Origin: Pseudobacteriovorax antillogorgiicola
GTDB lineage: Bacteria > Bdellovibrionota_B > Oligoflexia > Oligoflexales > RGVZ01
DNA: 64,000 bases
Reading direction: 5' to 3'
Assembly (NCBI GenBank): GCA_945865565.1
Contig: CAMBEK010000006.1
Location: forward strand, 1-64,000
Position 1 is the stretch's first letter. Each line of letters begins with the position of its first letter. The position numbers and the translations under genes were made by a program. The notes below the pieces were generated by a model. That model had not been told where the DNA came from, did not search any database, and was given only the letters and a program-made list of their open reading frames with translations. Shown here piece by piece: positions 30,179 to 39,904 of this stretch.

Positions 30179-31203
30179 TTGAACTGAATCCTCGGGTCAA
30201 CGGCAACGTAGGCAACGTCGCTGATGATTTGTCCGAACATGATTGCCAGAGACTGGATGACCACCACCGCCATCATGATGTTGTAGTCGCGAGACGACAG
30301 GGCATCCAGAAACTGAAGCCCCATCCCAGGAACACCAAACACACTCTCAATCACGATCGAACCAGCCACAAATGAACTCAAAAATCCGCCAATGCCGACC
30401 ATCAGGGGCAAGATCGCATTGCGCAAGGCGTGCTTGAAAACCACCTGCCGTTCACTGAGGCCTTTTGCCCGGGCCGTCCGGATGTAATCGCTGCGGATGA
30501 CTTCCAGCATCGAGTTTTTCATGAGCATCGTCATTACCGTAAATCCGCCAATCAACGATGCCACCACGGGCAGGAACATGTGCTTTACGAAATCCCAGAT
30601 TTGCCCAAAGGCTGTGAGTGAATCGAAATCATCTGACCTGATGCCACCGAGGGGAAAAATCGCACCCCCAGGCAAGACCCGGTCCGTGCAGAACACGAGC
30701 AAGAGGATGACGGAAACCACGAGAGTCGGGATGCTGTAGTTCAAAAAAAGCATGAAGGACGTAAAGGCATCAAATTTGCTGCCATCGCGCAGCGCCTTGC
30801 GCACACCCATGGGGATACAAATAAGATAGGTCAGGAAAAAACCGGGGATCCCGAATCCAAGCGACACCGGAATTCGGCTCGCAACGGTTTCCATCGCTGG
30901 CTGCCGTGTCGTGGTCGAGTCACCAAAATCAAGCACGGCAACCGCCTTGACCCAGTTCCAGTAACGAACGTGAATCGGCTTGTCCAAGCCATACTGGCGT
31001 TCGAGGTCTTTTTTCAGCCGCTGTATGTCTTCGACAGAAAAAGACCTGTCACCGCGCGAGCTCTCATGCTGCCCGCGGATTTGGGCAAGTGCCTCCTGCA
31101 CCGGCCCTCCCGGCAGGTAATTTTGCAACGCAAAGAACACCCCGGTCATCAGAAAGAACATGGGGATGGTTGCGAGAAGGCGTTTGATCAGGTACCTGCG
31201 CAT
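30175..31203 (-). CDS. Oligopeptide-type ABC transporter permease (YejB-like)
   Basis: 'RRYLIKRLLATIPMFFLMTGVFFALQNYLPGGPVQ...YIRTARAKGLSERQVVFKHALRNAILPLMV'. Confidence 0.88.
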   Translation of the reverse strand: MRRYLIKRLLATIPMFFLMTGVFFALQNYLPGGPVQEALAQIRGQHESSRGDRSFSVEDIQRLKKDLERQYGLDKPIHVRYWNWVKAVAVLDFGDSTTTRQPAMETVASRIPVSLGFGIPGFFLTYLICIPMGVRKALRDGSKFDAFTSFMLFLNYSIPTLVVSVILLLVFCTDRVLPGGAIFPLGGIRSDDFDSLTAFGQIWDFVKHMFLPVVASLIGGFTVMTMLMKNSMLEVIRSDYIRTARAKGLSERQVVFKHALRNAILPLMVGIGGFLSSFVAGSIVIESVFGVPGMGLQFLDALSSRDYNIMMAVVVIQSLAIMFGQIISDVAYVAVDPRIQFK

Positions 31204-31224
31204 CTTGTCATCCGCCGCTTACGA

Positions 31225-32991
31225 TTAGGGAACAAACTGATAAAGGTCATCCGGTGGACTTACGTCATACTGCATGGCCCAAACACCCGATGGAGACCCG
31301 ACCTTCGCGGTGAATCCAGCAAGGACCGACCGTGGCTCAGAGAGGAACATGTAGGGCTGATCTTCATAGATCAGCCGGTTGATTTCCTTCATCGTTTCTT
31401 GACGCTTGCGGGCGTCCATTTCCACGTTTGATTTCTCGATCAAAGCGTCAACCTTCTTGTTGCTGTAGGCAACAATGTTCGAGCCTTGATCCTTTTCCGA
31501 ATCCGAATGCCAAATTTGCTTTGCATTCGGGTACGGGGTTGCCGTCCAACCAAGGATGAACGCATCAAATTTACGATGGTCGATATCATCAAGGTAGGCG
31601 TTCCACTCAACGGCCTTGACCGTGACATCAATCCCGGCCGCTTTGAAGTTGTCCTTGAGGATCTGGGCGATCTTGCCGCGCAAGGCATTATTGGAATTGT
31701 ATTTGAGTTCGAACTTGAACGGCACGCGCTTGCCGCCAATTTCTTTGTCCAAAATGTTGTCCTTGTCGGTGTCAGCCCAGCCGTCAGCCTTGAGCATTGC
31801 CAAGGCGGCCTTCCGGTCAAAAGTCAGCATTTTTTCTTTTGAACGCAAATCCTCGGCCGAGTTTGGCGACAGCGACCCAAAGGGCGACGTGCACTGAAAC
31901 TGGAATCCGTAATAAACCTTGTTGATGACTTGCTTGTAATCAAGCAGGCGCGCCATGGCCCGGCGGGTTTCGACGCTGGCAAAAAGCGGAAGGCGCATGT
32001 TCCAACCAACGTAGTTGTATCCGCGGGGGGCCCGGTTCTGAATCTCCTGGGCCCAAACTTTTTTCCCGACTTTGATGTCTTGGGCCGACTTGCCAATTTT
32101 ATCCTTGTCGACACCCTGGACTTTGACGGCGAACTGCTCGGCATTGAACCCCATCAGATCCAAGTCACCGCGAAGGAATTTTTCATAGGCAAGGTTGTCG
32201 TCAACGATGACGCGGAAATTCACTTCATCAGCATTAAAACGGTTCTTGAAATGAGGGAGTTCATAGCCCCACCAAGTTTTATTCCGGGTCAAGACGACCG
32301 ACTGGTCCCGGTTGAAAGACTTGAAGGCATAGGGCCCGTTACCAATTGGGTTCAAAACGGCGCGAGCCTTGTTGAAGTCAGGCTCTTTCTCAAACTGTTT
32401 TTTGTTCACCACCGAGAACAGATAAAGGCTGCGCAGGGTGTCAAACTTCGGCTCGGCAACCGTAAACGTGAACGTACGGCCGTCTTTGACCGCCAATTTG
32501 ACCGTCTCCCAGTAGACACGCAGAGGGGCGGCTTCCGTCTTCGGATCCATCATCTTGTCGAAGGTAAACTTCACGTCGTCCGTGGTGACGCTGGTGCCGT
32601 CAGCCCACTTGGCGGCCTTGTTTAAAACAAACGTATAGGACTTGCGATCCGCTGAAACTTCAAAGGATTCGGCCAGGTAAGGCAACGGACTCAACGTGTC
32701 GGAGTCCTCGGAAAACAACGTGGCCCAGAGGTAGCCTTCTAGGGCGCGGGAGTTGTTGTCGTTGCCCAGAATCGGGTTGATGACCTTGGGGTTGCCCGAA
32801 AGCTGCTGATAAAGGGTACCGCCTCGTTTGGCGGGGGGCAATTTGTCGTAGGCAGAAGGTTGGCGCTCGTATTTCAAGACACCACTTGTTTTTACCGGAT
32901 TTGCGGCTTGAGCCTGGTGGCTGCCGCAGGCTGAAGCAAACAACAAAATGGCCGCCGGAATGGTCCGGATCGCAAGTTTCCATGGGTTCAT
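31225..32991 (-). CDS. Extracellular solute-binding protein family 5 (YejA/OppA-like)
   Basis: 'NPKVINPILGNDNNSRALEGYLWATLFSEDSDTLSPLPYLAESFEVSADRKSYTFVLNKAAKWADGTSVTTDDVKFTFDKMMDP'; lipoprotein signal from ATG at 32991. Confidence 0.9.
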   Translation of the reverse strand: MNPWKLAIRTIPAAILLFASACGSHQAQAANPVKTSGVLKYERQPSAYDKLPPAKRGGTLYQQLSGNPKVINPILGNDNNSRALEGYLWATLFSEDSDTLSPLPYLAESFEVSADRKSYTFVLNKAAKWADGTSVTTDDVKFTFDKMMDPKTEAAPLRVYWETVKLAVKDGRTFTFTVAEPKFDTLRSLYLFSVVNKKQFEKEPDFNKARAVLNPIGNGPYAFKSFNRDQSVVLTRNKTWWGYELPHFKNRFNADEVNFRVIVDDNLAYEKFLRGDLDLMGFNAEQFAVKVQGVDKDKIGKSAQDIKVGKKVWAQEIQNRAPRGYNYVGWNMRLPLFASVETRRAMARLLDYKQVINKVYYGFQFQCTSPFGSLSPNSAEDLRSKEKMLTFDRKAALAMLKADGWADTDKDNILDKEIGGKRVPFKFELKYNSNNALRGKIAQILKDNFKAAGIDVTVKAVEWNAYLDDIDHRKFDAFILGWTATPYPNAKQIWHSDSEKDQGSNIVAYSNKKVDALIEKSNVEMDARKRQETMKEINRLIYEDQPYMFLSEPRSVLAGFTAKVGSPSGVWAMQYDVSPPDDLYQFVP

Positions 32992-33150
32992 GTGATGCCG
33001 CCCCCCTCGGTTGGCCCTGATTATATCCCGATTTGTGAATAAATTTAGCACTATAGGCGCGGCCAAGTCCATGTCCGAAATCCCGCTCGGCACTTGCCAA
33101 GCCCGAAGCGCCCGATTATGGTGACGCATCGCGTAACCAGGGGTGAAACC

Positions 33151-33471
33151 ATGACCGAACAAGCCATAATGCAGCGCATCAAAAAAGAAATTGAATCCAA
33201 CCCTGTGACCGTCTTCATGAAGGGCACAGCGGAACAACCAATGTGCGGATTTTCCGCGCAGGTTGTTCAGATCTTGAAGAGCTACGGAATCCCATTCCAC
33301 ACCATCAATGTGCTGGAAGATGACGATATCCGGGACGGCATCAAGCAATACACCAACTGGCCGACCATCCCGCAAATTTACGTCAAAGGTAAATTCATCG
33401 GCGGCTGCGACATCACGATGGAATTGCATCGCAAGGGCGACCTTGGCAAAATCCTTAAAGAAGTCGTTTAA
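33151..33471 (+). CDS. grxD: Monothiol glutaredoxin (Grx4/GrxD family)
   Basis: 'VTVFMKGTAEQPMCGFSAQVVQIL...NWPTIPQIYVKGKFIGGCDI' CGFS motif. Confidence 0.95.
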   Translation: MTEQAIMQRIKKEIESNPVTVFMKGTAEQPMCGFSAQVVQILKSYGIPFHTINVLEDDDIRDGIKQYTNWPTIPQIYVKGKFIGGCDITMELHRKGDLGKILKEVV

Positions 33472-33511
33472 CCAGTTAAACTGATGAATGAATGATTCAA
33501 GGGGATCACGG

Positions 33512-34645
33512 ATGAAGCCCTTCACCACTTGTGTCCATGCCGGCGCTCACGTCGAACCAACGACAGGCGCCATCATGCAGCCCATTTTTGCCACGTCGAC
33601 CTACGTTCAGGAAGAACCCGGCAAGCACAAGGGCTTCGACTATTCTCGCGCGGACAACCCGACCCGTCAGGCTTACGAAGAAGCCCTCGCCACCCTGGAA
33701 GGCGCACGCCACGGATTGTCGTTTGCCAGCGGTCTGGCCGCGGTCCAGGCCGTCATACAACTTCTCGACCCGGGATCGCGCATCCTCGTCTGCGACGATG
33801 TCTACGGCGGAACAGGGCGCCTCTTCCGTCGCCTGTTTGCCAAATACAACTTGGACTTTCATTTTGTCGACATGGCGGATCGCGAAGCGCTGAAGTCTGC
33901 TGCAAATTTAAAACCGAACCTCATCTGGATCGAAACCCCGACCAATCCGATGATGAAAGTGATCGACATCCGCGCCATGGCGCAGATCGCCATGAAAACT
34001 GGCGCCCTGCTCGTGGTCGACAACACCTTTGCCTCTCCGATTTTTCAATCGCCACTGGAAATGGGCGCAGACATCGTTTTGCATTCCACAACGAAATACA
34101 TCGGGGGCCATTCCGACCTGATTGGCGGGGCACTGATGATGTCGCGCCAGGATTTATTTGAATCGCTGAAATTCATTCAATTCGCGGGAGGCGCCGTCCC
34201 CTCGGCCTTTGACGCTTACTTGATGCATCGCAGCCTGAAAACCCTTGGCCTTCGTATGGTGCAGCACAACAAAAACGGAATGGCCGTCGCTGAATTCCTT
34301 GCCTCCCACAAACGCATCAAACGCGTCATGTACCCTGGACTCAAAAGTCACCCCCAACACTCGATCGCCGCGGAACAAATGCGGGGATTTTCCGGAATGG
34401 TTTCCTTCGACCTTGATGGCAACTACGAAACCGTTGTTAAGTTTCTGAAGAAGTTAAAAATCTTTGCGCTAGCCGAGAGCCTTGGTGGGGTAGAGTCCCT
34501 GGTCAACCATCCCGAAAAGATGACCCACGCCTCGGTGCCGGAAGAGATGCGCAAAAAACTCGGCATCGGTCCGTCCTTGGTCCGACTCTCATGCGGAATC
34601 GAAGACACCGATGACCTGATCGCGGATCTACAACAGGCACTGTAA
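33512..34645 (+). CDS. Cystathionine gamma-synthase/lyase family PLP enzyme
   Basis: 'YSRADNPTRQAYEEALATLEGARHGLSFASGLAA...VVDNTFASPIFQSPLEMGADIVLHSTTKYIGGHSDLIGG'. Confidence 0.93.
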   Translation: MKPFTTCVHAGAHVEPTTGAIMQPIFATSTYVQEEPGKHKGFDYSRADNPTRQAYEEALATLEGARHGLSFASGLAAVQAVIQLLDPGSRILVCDDVYGGTGRLFRRLFAKYNLDFHFVDMADREALKSAANLKPNLIWIETPTNPMMKVIDIRAMAQIAMKTGALLVVDNTFASPIFQSPLEMGADIVLHSTTKYIGGHSDLIGGALMMSRQDLFESLKFIQFAGGAVPSAFDAYLMHRSLKTLGLRMVQHNKNGMAVAEFLASHKRIKRVMYPGLKSHPQHSIAAEQMRGFSGMVSFDLDGNYETVVKFLKKLKIFALAESLGGVESLVNHPEKMTHASVPEEMRKKLGIGPSLVRLSCGIEDTDDLIADLQQAL

Positions 34646-34648
34646 AAC

Positions 34649-36076
34649 ATGGAAAGTCTTATAAAAATAGCGACACGATTGTCGGTAGCAATCCCCGTTG
34701 CGATCTTAATCTTTTCATGCAGTGGTAGGGGATCCAAGGACACCACAAATTCTTCCGTGAGCCTTGATAACGTTCGTCAATTGATTGTTGCCCCAACAGG
34801 ACTAGTGAACAGTTCTATCGCCCGGACCGAAGGTTTTTTTCGCGAGGCGTTCTTGTCGACGACGACAATATTCGAGTCTCCACTCAAAACGATGCAGTCC
34901 AATCAGATTTATAAAGTAGACACTCTCGGGAATATCACTGTCGTAAAAATTGCCGATTTGGTATCCGGAGCATCAAACAGCACTGCGTCAAGCGGCTTGA
35001 TCATAAATTCCTCCAAGTTTGTCTTTTTTACTTTCAATGATTTGTACCAACCAATAAGCGGCGGTGGGGGCTCAAGGCAATGCGCCCTTGTCGGAGTCCG
35101 GAAATCTGATGGCAAACTCACCTGCATCGCTTCAGGTCCTCGCTGCGATGCATCCAACCCTTGTAACGTCGATGTTTACAAATCGCAGGTAAAGATCAAT
35201 GGCGATGGAGACATGCTTTTCTTGGTCCTTGGCGACGGTGGTCTGAACAGAATTGATTTAAAAGATCCTGACAATCCTGTGGAATCATCAATCTTCACTC
35301 ATACCAATTTGGGGGATGCTTCCGTCCCCATTGTCAATTCCAGCAATGACGTAATGGTCGCGATAAACCTGGGGAGCTCTGCGACCAATGTTGTTACAAA
35401 AATTTTCGGTACCAACGGTCAGACATTCGACGTTCCCGGTAGCACTGAAGTAAACCGGATCACATGTTCTTTTACAGGCAGCGGCGATACGGCCACGAGT
35501 TTTTACTATGTATACTTCGATACGGCCTCGAGCCAATTTAGGTACATCCAGTTGTCCAGGAATAAAGACGGCACATTTACATCGAGCACTCTTTACACTG
35601 AGAGCACAGGTGGAGTTTTAGGTGCGAATTGTACAAATGTGGTTCACAACGGAAATCGAATTTTTGGATTGAACTGGTACAATTTGGAAAATCCGTCTTT
35701 TCCAGGTAATTCTGTTTTAATGGATTATCCTACAAGTGCCGGGAGCATAACGCATCACGCTTTGGACGCGACATTTCCTATAAAAACCGACCTTCATTCG
35801 TATGCTGGTGGCCTTGCCATACTTGGCACATCTACCGATGGCGCGACGAGCGGAATCGAGAGATTTGATACTGCAACCAATACAGCGACTACGATCCTGC
35901 CTGCGGGGCAGTTCTCGGTTACGTCAATGTCAGTGTCGAGCAGCGGCGACATATCATTTGTCGGTGTGAGGTTGGCGGACAGTGTAAATATTCTGGGACA
36001 ATTGTCATTGGCCACCAACAACCTTTCGAATTCGAACCTGACAGTCCGACCCGTCGCAATCGTCTCTCTCAAGTGA
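34649..36076 (+). CDS. Lipoprotein, unknown function (beta-propeller-like)
   Basis: 'MESLIKIATRLSVAIPVAILIFSCSG' lipobox; Ser/Thr/Asn-rich beta pattern. Confidence 0.5.
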   Translation: MESLIKIATRLSVAIPVAILIFSCSGRGSKDTTNSSVSLDNVRQLIVAPTGLVNSSIARTEGFFREAFLSTTTIFESPLKTMQSNQIYKVDTLGNITVVKIADLVSGASNSTASSGLIINSSKFVFFTFNDLYQPISGGGGSRQCALVGVRKSDGKLTCIASGPRCDASNPCNVDVYKSQVKINGDGDMLFLVLGDGGLNRIDLKDPDNPVESSIFTHTNLGDASVPIVNSSNDVMVAINLGSSATNVVTKIFGTNGQTFDVPGSTEVNRITCSFTGSGDTATSFYYVYFDTASSQFRYIQLSRNKDGTFTSSTLYTESTGGVLGANCTNVVHNGNRIFGLNWYNLENPSFPGNSVLMDYPTSAGSITHHALDATFPIKTDLHSYAGGLAILGTSTDGATSGIERFDTATNTATTILPAGQFSVTSMSVSSSGDISFVGVRLADSVNILGQLSLATNNLSNSNLTVRPVAIVSLK

Positions 36077-36309
36077 GATACGCGGTTTGAAGTACGGCCG
36101 CTAAAAATCCTTCAATGGCAACATATTCACCGTCCGAGCTACTGGTGCTGTCTGACCATGAATCAAGCCCTGACATGCAAGAGTCGGTTCTGGCGGAGTT
36201 GACGTGGACATCAGCAGGCGGACAAAGCAAACGCAGCGAGACCGGTCGCGACAACGCCACCCCATCGGCATATTTTTTTATAACCGATCGACTTTTCTGG
36301 ACATTTTAT

Positions 36310-36365
36310 AAATGCTGCGGTCGTTCCACCGCTCCCCGGAAATGACAAGGTCTGCCATACGGCGG
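36310..36365 (-). pseudogene. Fragment of the udk 3' region (duplicated)
   Basis: 36310-36365 matches 37714-37769 inside udk with about 3 mismatches in 56 nt, read by eye. Confidence 0.85.
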
Positions 36366-36400
36366 ATCACCTCCGATGAATTCAAATAAAACACAGAAAA

Positions 36401-36430
36401 TTGACTTTAACCACCCAATATTACTACACT
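36401..36430 (+). promoter_or_regulatory. Candidate sigma70-like promoter upstream of DUF4143 gene
   Basis: TTGACT (36401-36406), 18-nt spacer, TACACT (36425-36430). Confidence 0.35.
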
Positions 36431-36445
36431 CAGCATAGACATCAT

Positions 36446-36470
36446 TCCGGATTTTTCCGGAAAATCCGGA
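36446..36470. promoter_or_regulatory. Imperfect palindrome just upstream of DUF4143 ATPase start
   Basis: TCCGGATTTTTCCGGAAAATCCGGA; its 3' arm overlaps the likely Shine-Dalgarno GGAG before ATG 36479. Confidence 0.6.
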
Positions 36471-36478
36471 GTGTGATC

Positions 36479-37660
36479 ATGTTTATTCGGACGCTAAAAT
36501 TAGAACAAGATCAAAATATCCTTCTTCTTGGCCCCCGAGGCACGGGAAAAAGCACATTGCTACGCGGGCTTTACCCAAAAGAGACGAGCTATTGGATTGA
36601 TCTACTTTTACCCGCTACAGAAGATCGTTATGCCAGAGACCCCGAGCGATTATTGCGTGAGGTTGCTGCTTTGCCGCCAGCGATCAAAACCATCGTAATT
36701 GATGAGGTGCAAAAAGTTCCGGCACTGCTTGACGTCGTGCATTCCTTAATCGAGTCCACGTCCAAATCATTTGTGCTGACAGGTTCCAGTGCCAGAAAAT
36801 TAAAGGCTGGATCTGCCAATTTGCTTGCCGGGAGGGCCCTTGCATACTCGCTTTTTCCGCTGACGAGCTTTGAGCTTGGTGACGCCTTTCATTTGCAAGA
36901 GGCGCTAAAATACGGAACGTTACCTAAAATCCTGATGCTAAAGACTGACTCTGCGAAGCGGAAAACCTTAGAGACTTACGCTTTGACGTACATTCACGAA
37001 GAAATTCGAGCTGAACAAGTTGTCCGTTCACTCGATCCGTTTCGGAAGTTTTTGGAAGTCGCAGCGCAGGGAAACGGTAAAATCATCAATTTTTCGTCTA
37101 TCGCAAAAGACGTAGGCGTGGATGAAAAAACTGTCCGAAAGTACTTCGAGATTCTGGAAGACACGTTGCTCGGTTTTTTTGTTGACGCATTTCATTCATC
37201 CGTCAGAAAAAAAGTTGGTCTGGCGCCGAAATTCTATTTTTTCGACACAGGCGTTTCACGTGTGCTCGCCCGAAATTTAACGATTGGACTCGAACCGGGG
37301 AGTTACGCTTGGGGTAGCGCGTTTGAACACTTCGTAATTTTAGAGTGCAAACGACTCATCGCATACAGCGGCAATCAATTCGATCTGAATTTTCTGAGAA
37401 CGTATGACGACAAAGAAATTGATCTTGTTGTCCGTCGACCCGGAAAGCCTCTGCTGCTGATTGAGATCAAATCGTCAGAAAACATCCTGCCAGACCATGT
37501 TAAGAAGTTAGTGGCTCTCCGGGAGGTGATTGATGCACCCGTGGAAATGGCCCTATTCTCGGCCGATCCGACGTCTCAAATCATAGAGGGTGTGCGATGC
37601 ATTCAATGGCAGCAGGGACTTCGAAAGTATTTTTCAGGTCCCGACTTAGCTGAATTTTAG
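36479..37660 (+). CDS. DUF4143/AAA_14 family ATP-binding protein
   Basis: 'NILLLGPRGTGKSTLLRGLYP' Walker A, 'IKTIVIDEVQKVPALLDVVHSLIE', 'FVLTGSSARKLKAGSANLLAGRA', C-terminal 'IDLVVRRPGKPLLLIEIKSSE'. Confidence 0.9.
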   Translation: MFIRTLKLEQDQNILLLGPRGTGKSTLLRGLYPKETSYWIDLLLPATEDRYARDPERLLREVAALPPAIKTIVIDEVQKVPALLDVVHSLIESTSKSFVLTGSSARKLKAGSANLLAGRALAYSLFPLTSFELGDAFHLQEALKYGTLPKILMLKTDSAKRKTLETYALTYIHEEIRAEQVVRSLDPFRKFLEVAAQGNGKIINFSSIAKDVGVDEKTVRKYFEILEDTLLGFFVDAFHSSVRKKVGLAPKFYFFDTGVSRVLARNLTIGLEPGSYAWGSAFEHFVILECKRLIAYSGNQFDLNFLRTYDDKEIDLVVRRPGKPLLLIEIKSSENILPDHVKKLVALREVIDAPVEMALFSADPTSQIIEGVRCIQWQQGLRKYFSGPDLAEF

Positions 37661-38299
37661 GCCAGACTTGTCCGGGTTGTGCAGCAGCTCACGCATTGCG
37701 TTGGCGAGCATTGAAATGCTACGGTCGTTCCACCGCTCCCACGAAATGACAAGGTCTGCCATACGGCGGGTCGGCGCGACAAATTCATCGTGCATTGGCT
37801 TCACGCTGCCAAGGTATTGTTCAATCACCCCTTCGACACTGCGCCCCCGTTCGCGCACATCACGACGCAGACGGCGGATGAAACGAACGTCATCCGGCAC
37901 GTCAACATAGACACTGACGTCAAACAGGCGCCGGATGGACGAATCAAACAGAGCAAGAATCCCGTCGAACATGACGATCGGCGTTGCCTCCATCGTCACG
38001 ATTTCTTTGGTCCGGGTGTGGCTGGCAAAATCATAGCTTGGCCGGTCGATTGCATGCCCAGCCGCCAGCGCCTCCAGATGGGTACGGATCAGGGCCATGT
38101 CGAGGGAGTCTGGATGGTCAAAATTCACGGCATCCCGCTCTGCGGGCTTGAGGTGAGACAGATCCCGGTAATAATGGTCTTGCTGCAACACAGAAATCCG
38201 CAAATCAGGACTGTATTCGCAGACTTTGCGGACGATAGTCGATTTGCCGGAACCTGAGCCGCCGGTGACCGCAACAAGAAGTGGTTTCTGCATGGACAT
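37646..38299 (-). CDS. udk: Uridine kinase
   Basis: 'LLVAVTGGSGSGKSTIVRKV...VLQQDHYYRDLSHL...NFDHPDSLDMALIRTHLEAL'. Confidence 0.92.
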   Translation of the reverse strand: MSMQKPLLVAVTGGSGSGKSTIVRKVCEYSPDLRISVLQQDHYYRDLSHLKPAERDAVNFDHPDSLDMALIRTHLEALAAGHAIDRPSYDFASHTRTKEIVTMEATPIVMFDGILALFDSSIRRLFDVSVYVDVPDDVRFIRRLRRDVRERGRSVEGVIEQYLGSVKPMHDEFVAPTRRMADLVISWERWNDRSISMLANAMRELLHNPDKSGLKFS

Positions 38300-38397
38300 G
38301 CCTCTGCCGTGTGTTAAGCTCGCGGAAAGAATCAGGTCTTGAAGTTTATCACCACAAGACTGCAACAGTTTATGCTGCTGCATCGGGGTTCGTAAAT

Positions 38398-39879
38398 ATG
38401 AGTTTGGTTAAAATCAGTTCAAATCCGTTGACGTGCGACCACTGGATCGCAGGTGAAACGCGCGCGCCTTCAACCGGCCAGTACCGGGACGTTGTCAGCC
38501 CATATACGGGCGCAACCATCGGAAAAGTCGCCTTGGGCGGCAAAGCTGACGCGGACGCCGTTGTGGCTGCTGCGCAAAAGGCGTTTCCAACCTGGCGCGC
38601 GACACCGATGAAAGAACGCGCCCAATTGCTGTTTCGTTTCCGGGATCTTGTCCTCGCGAATCTGGACGAACTGTCACACGTCGCGGCATCGGAATCCGGC
38701 AAGACCCACGGCGAGGCCCGGGCAGAAGTCCTTAAAGGGGTCGAAGTGACCGAGTTCGCACTGTCCCTGCAAAATCTGGACAGCGGCGGAATCATGGACG
38801 TATCGCGAGGCGTTTCCTGCGAGCTCCGCCGCGAGCCTCTCGGCGTTGTGGCAGGTGTCGTTCCATTTAATTTTCCGGCGATGGTCCCGATGTGGATGTA
38901 TCCCATCGCCCTTGCGCTCGGAAACTGCTTCGTCCTGAAACCCTCGGAAAAAGTACCCATGACATCACAGATCATGGCCCGCCTCACGAAAGAGGCTGGA
39001 TTTCCGCCTGGAGTTTTCTCGCTGCTAAACGGCACAAAAGAGGCCGTTGAAGCACTGATCGACCACCCAAACGTCAAGGCAGTCGGCTTCGTGGGTTCAA
39101 GTCCAGTCGCCCTTGACGTTTATGCCCGTGCGACGGCCCTTGGAAAACGCGCGCTGTGCCTTGGCGGCGCGAAAAACCATCTGATTGTTGTCCCAGATGC
39201 CGACGAGGCAATCACGGTCCGGGGCGTGGTGGATTCCTTCACCGGATGTGCTGGCCAACGCTGCATGGCGGCGAGCGTCATGGTTGCCGTGGGCGACGTT
39301 GACCACCTGATTGAAAAAATCCGCAAGGCTGCTGCAGAGCTGCCCGTTGGCCCAGGCATGGGTGCCATCATCGACAAAATTGCGATGGACCGAATCCGCC
39401 ACCACGTGGATGCCGCCGAAAAAGACGGAGCGAAAGTCATTGTCGACGGGCGCAAATCAAAAGCACCTGCAGGCCACGAAAAAGGCTTCTGGTTTGGACC
39501 GACGATCATCGACCATGCGAGTCCAAACATGGCCTGTGCCCGCGAAGAGATTTTTGGGCCGGTGTTGACCATCATCCGCGTGAAAAATCTGGCGGAGGCC
39601 TTGGCACTGGAAAGCGAAAATCCATTTGGGAATGCGACATCTGTATTCACAACGAACGGAGCCGTGGCGCGACACGTCGCGGATCACGCAACCAGCGGAA
39701 TGATTGGAATTAATATCGGAGTGCCAGTTCCAAGGGAGCCTTTTTCCTTTGGCGGTACAAAAACAAGCAAGTTCGGCCACAGCGACATCACGGGCGAAAG
39801 TTCGCTCGATTTCTGGAGCAACTTGAAAAAAGTCACCACCAAATGGTCGCTGCAAAGCGATGCGTCGTGGCTTTCCTGA
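38398..39879 (+). CDS. mmsA: Methylmalonate/malonate-semialdehyde dehydrogenase (acylating)
   Basis: 'GVVAGVVPFNFPAMVPMWMYPIALALGNCFVLKPSEKVPMT...GFVGSSPVALDVYARATALGKRALCLGGAKNHLIVVPDAD'. Confidence 0.93.
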   Translation: MSLVKISSNPLTCDHWIAGETRAPSTGQYRDVVSPYTGATIGKVALGGKADADAVVAAAQKAFPTWRATPMKERAQLLFRFRDLVLANLDELSHVAASESGKTHGEARAEVLKGVEVTEFALSLQNLDSGGIMDVSRGVSCELRREPLGVVAGVVPFNFPAMVPMWMYPIALALGNCFVLKPSEKVPMTSQIMARLTKEAGFPPGVFSLLNGTKEAVEALIDHPNVKAVGFVGSSPVALDVYARATALGKRALCLGGAKNHLIVVPDADEAITVRGVVDSFTGCAGQRCMAASVMVAVGDVDHLIEKIRKAAAELPVGPGMGAIIDKIAMDRIRHHVDAAEKDGAKVIVDGRKSKAPAGHEKGFWFGPTIIDHASPNMACAREEIFGPVLTIIRVKNLAEALALESENPFGNATSVFTTNGAVARHVADHATSGMIGINIGVPVPREPFSFGGTKTSKFGHSDITGESSLDFWSNLKKVTTKWSLQSDASWLS

Positions 39880-39904
39880 GATGTGTCCCAAGGAGTAGTA
39901 CAAA

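Noticed and set aside
36401-37660. DUF4143 gene as a transposase or insertion sequence
   Set aside because: No DDE or other recombinase motif and no terminal inverted repeats seen; it is an AAA-type ATPase, although the flanking duplication does suggest mobility.
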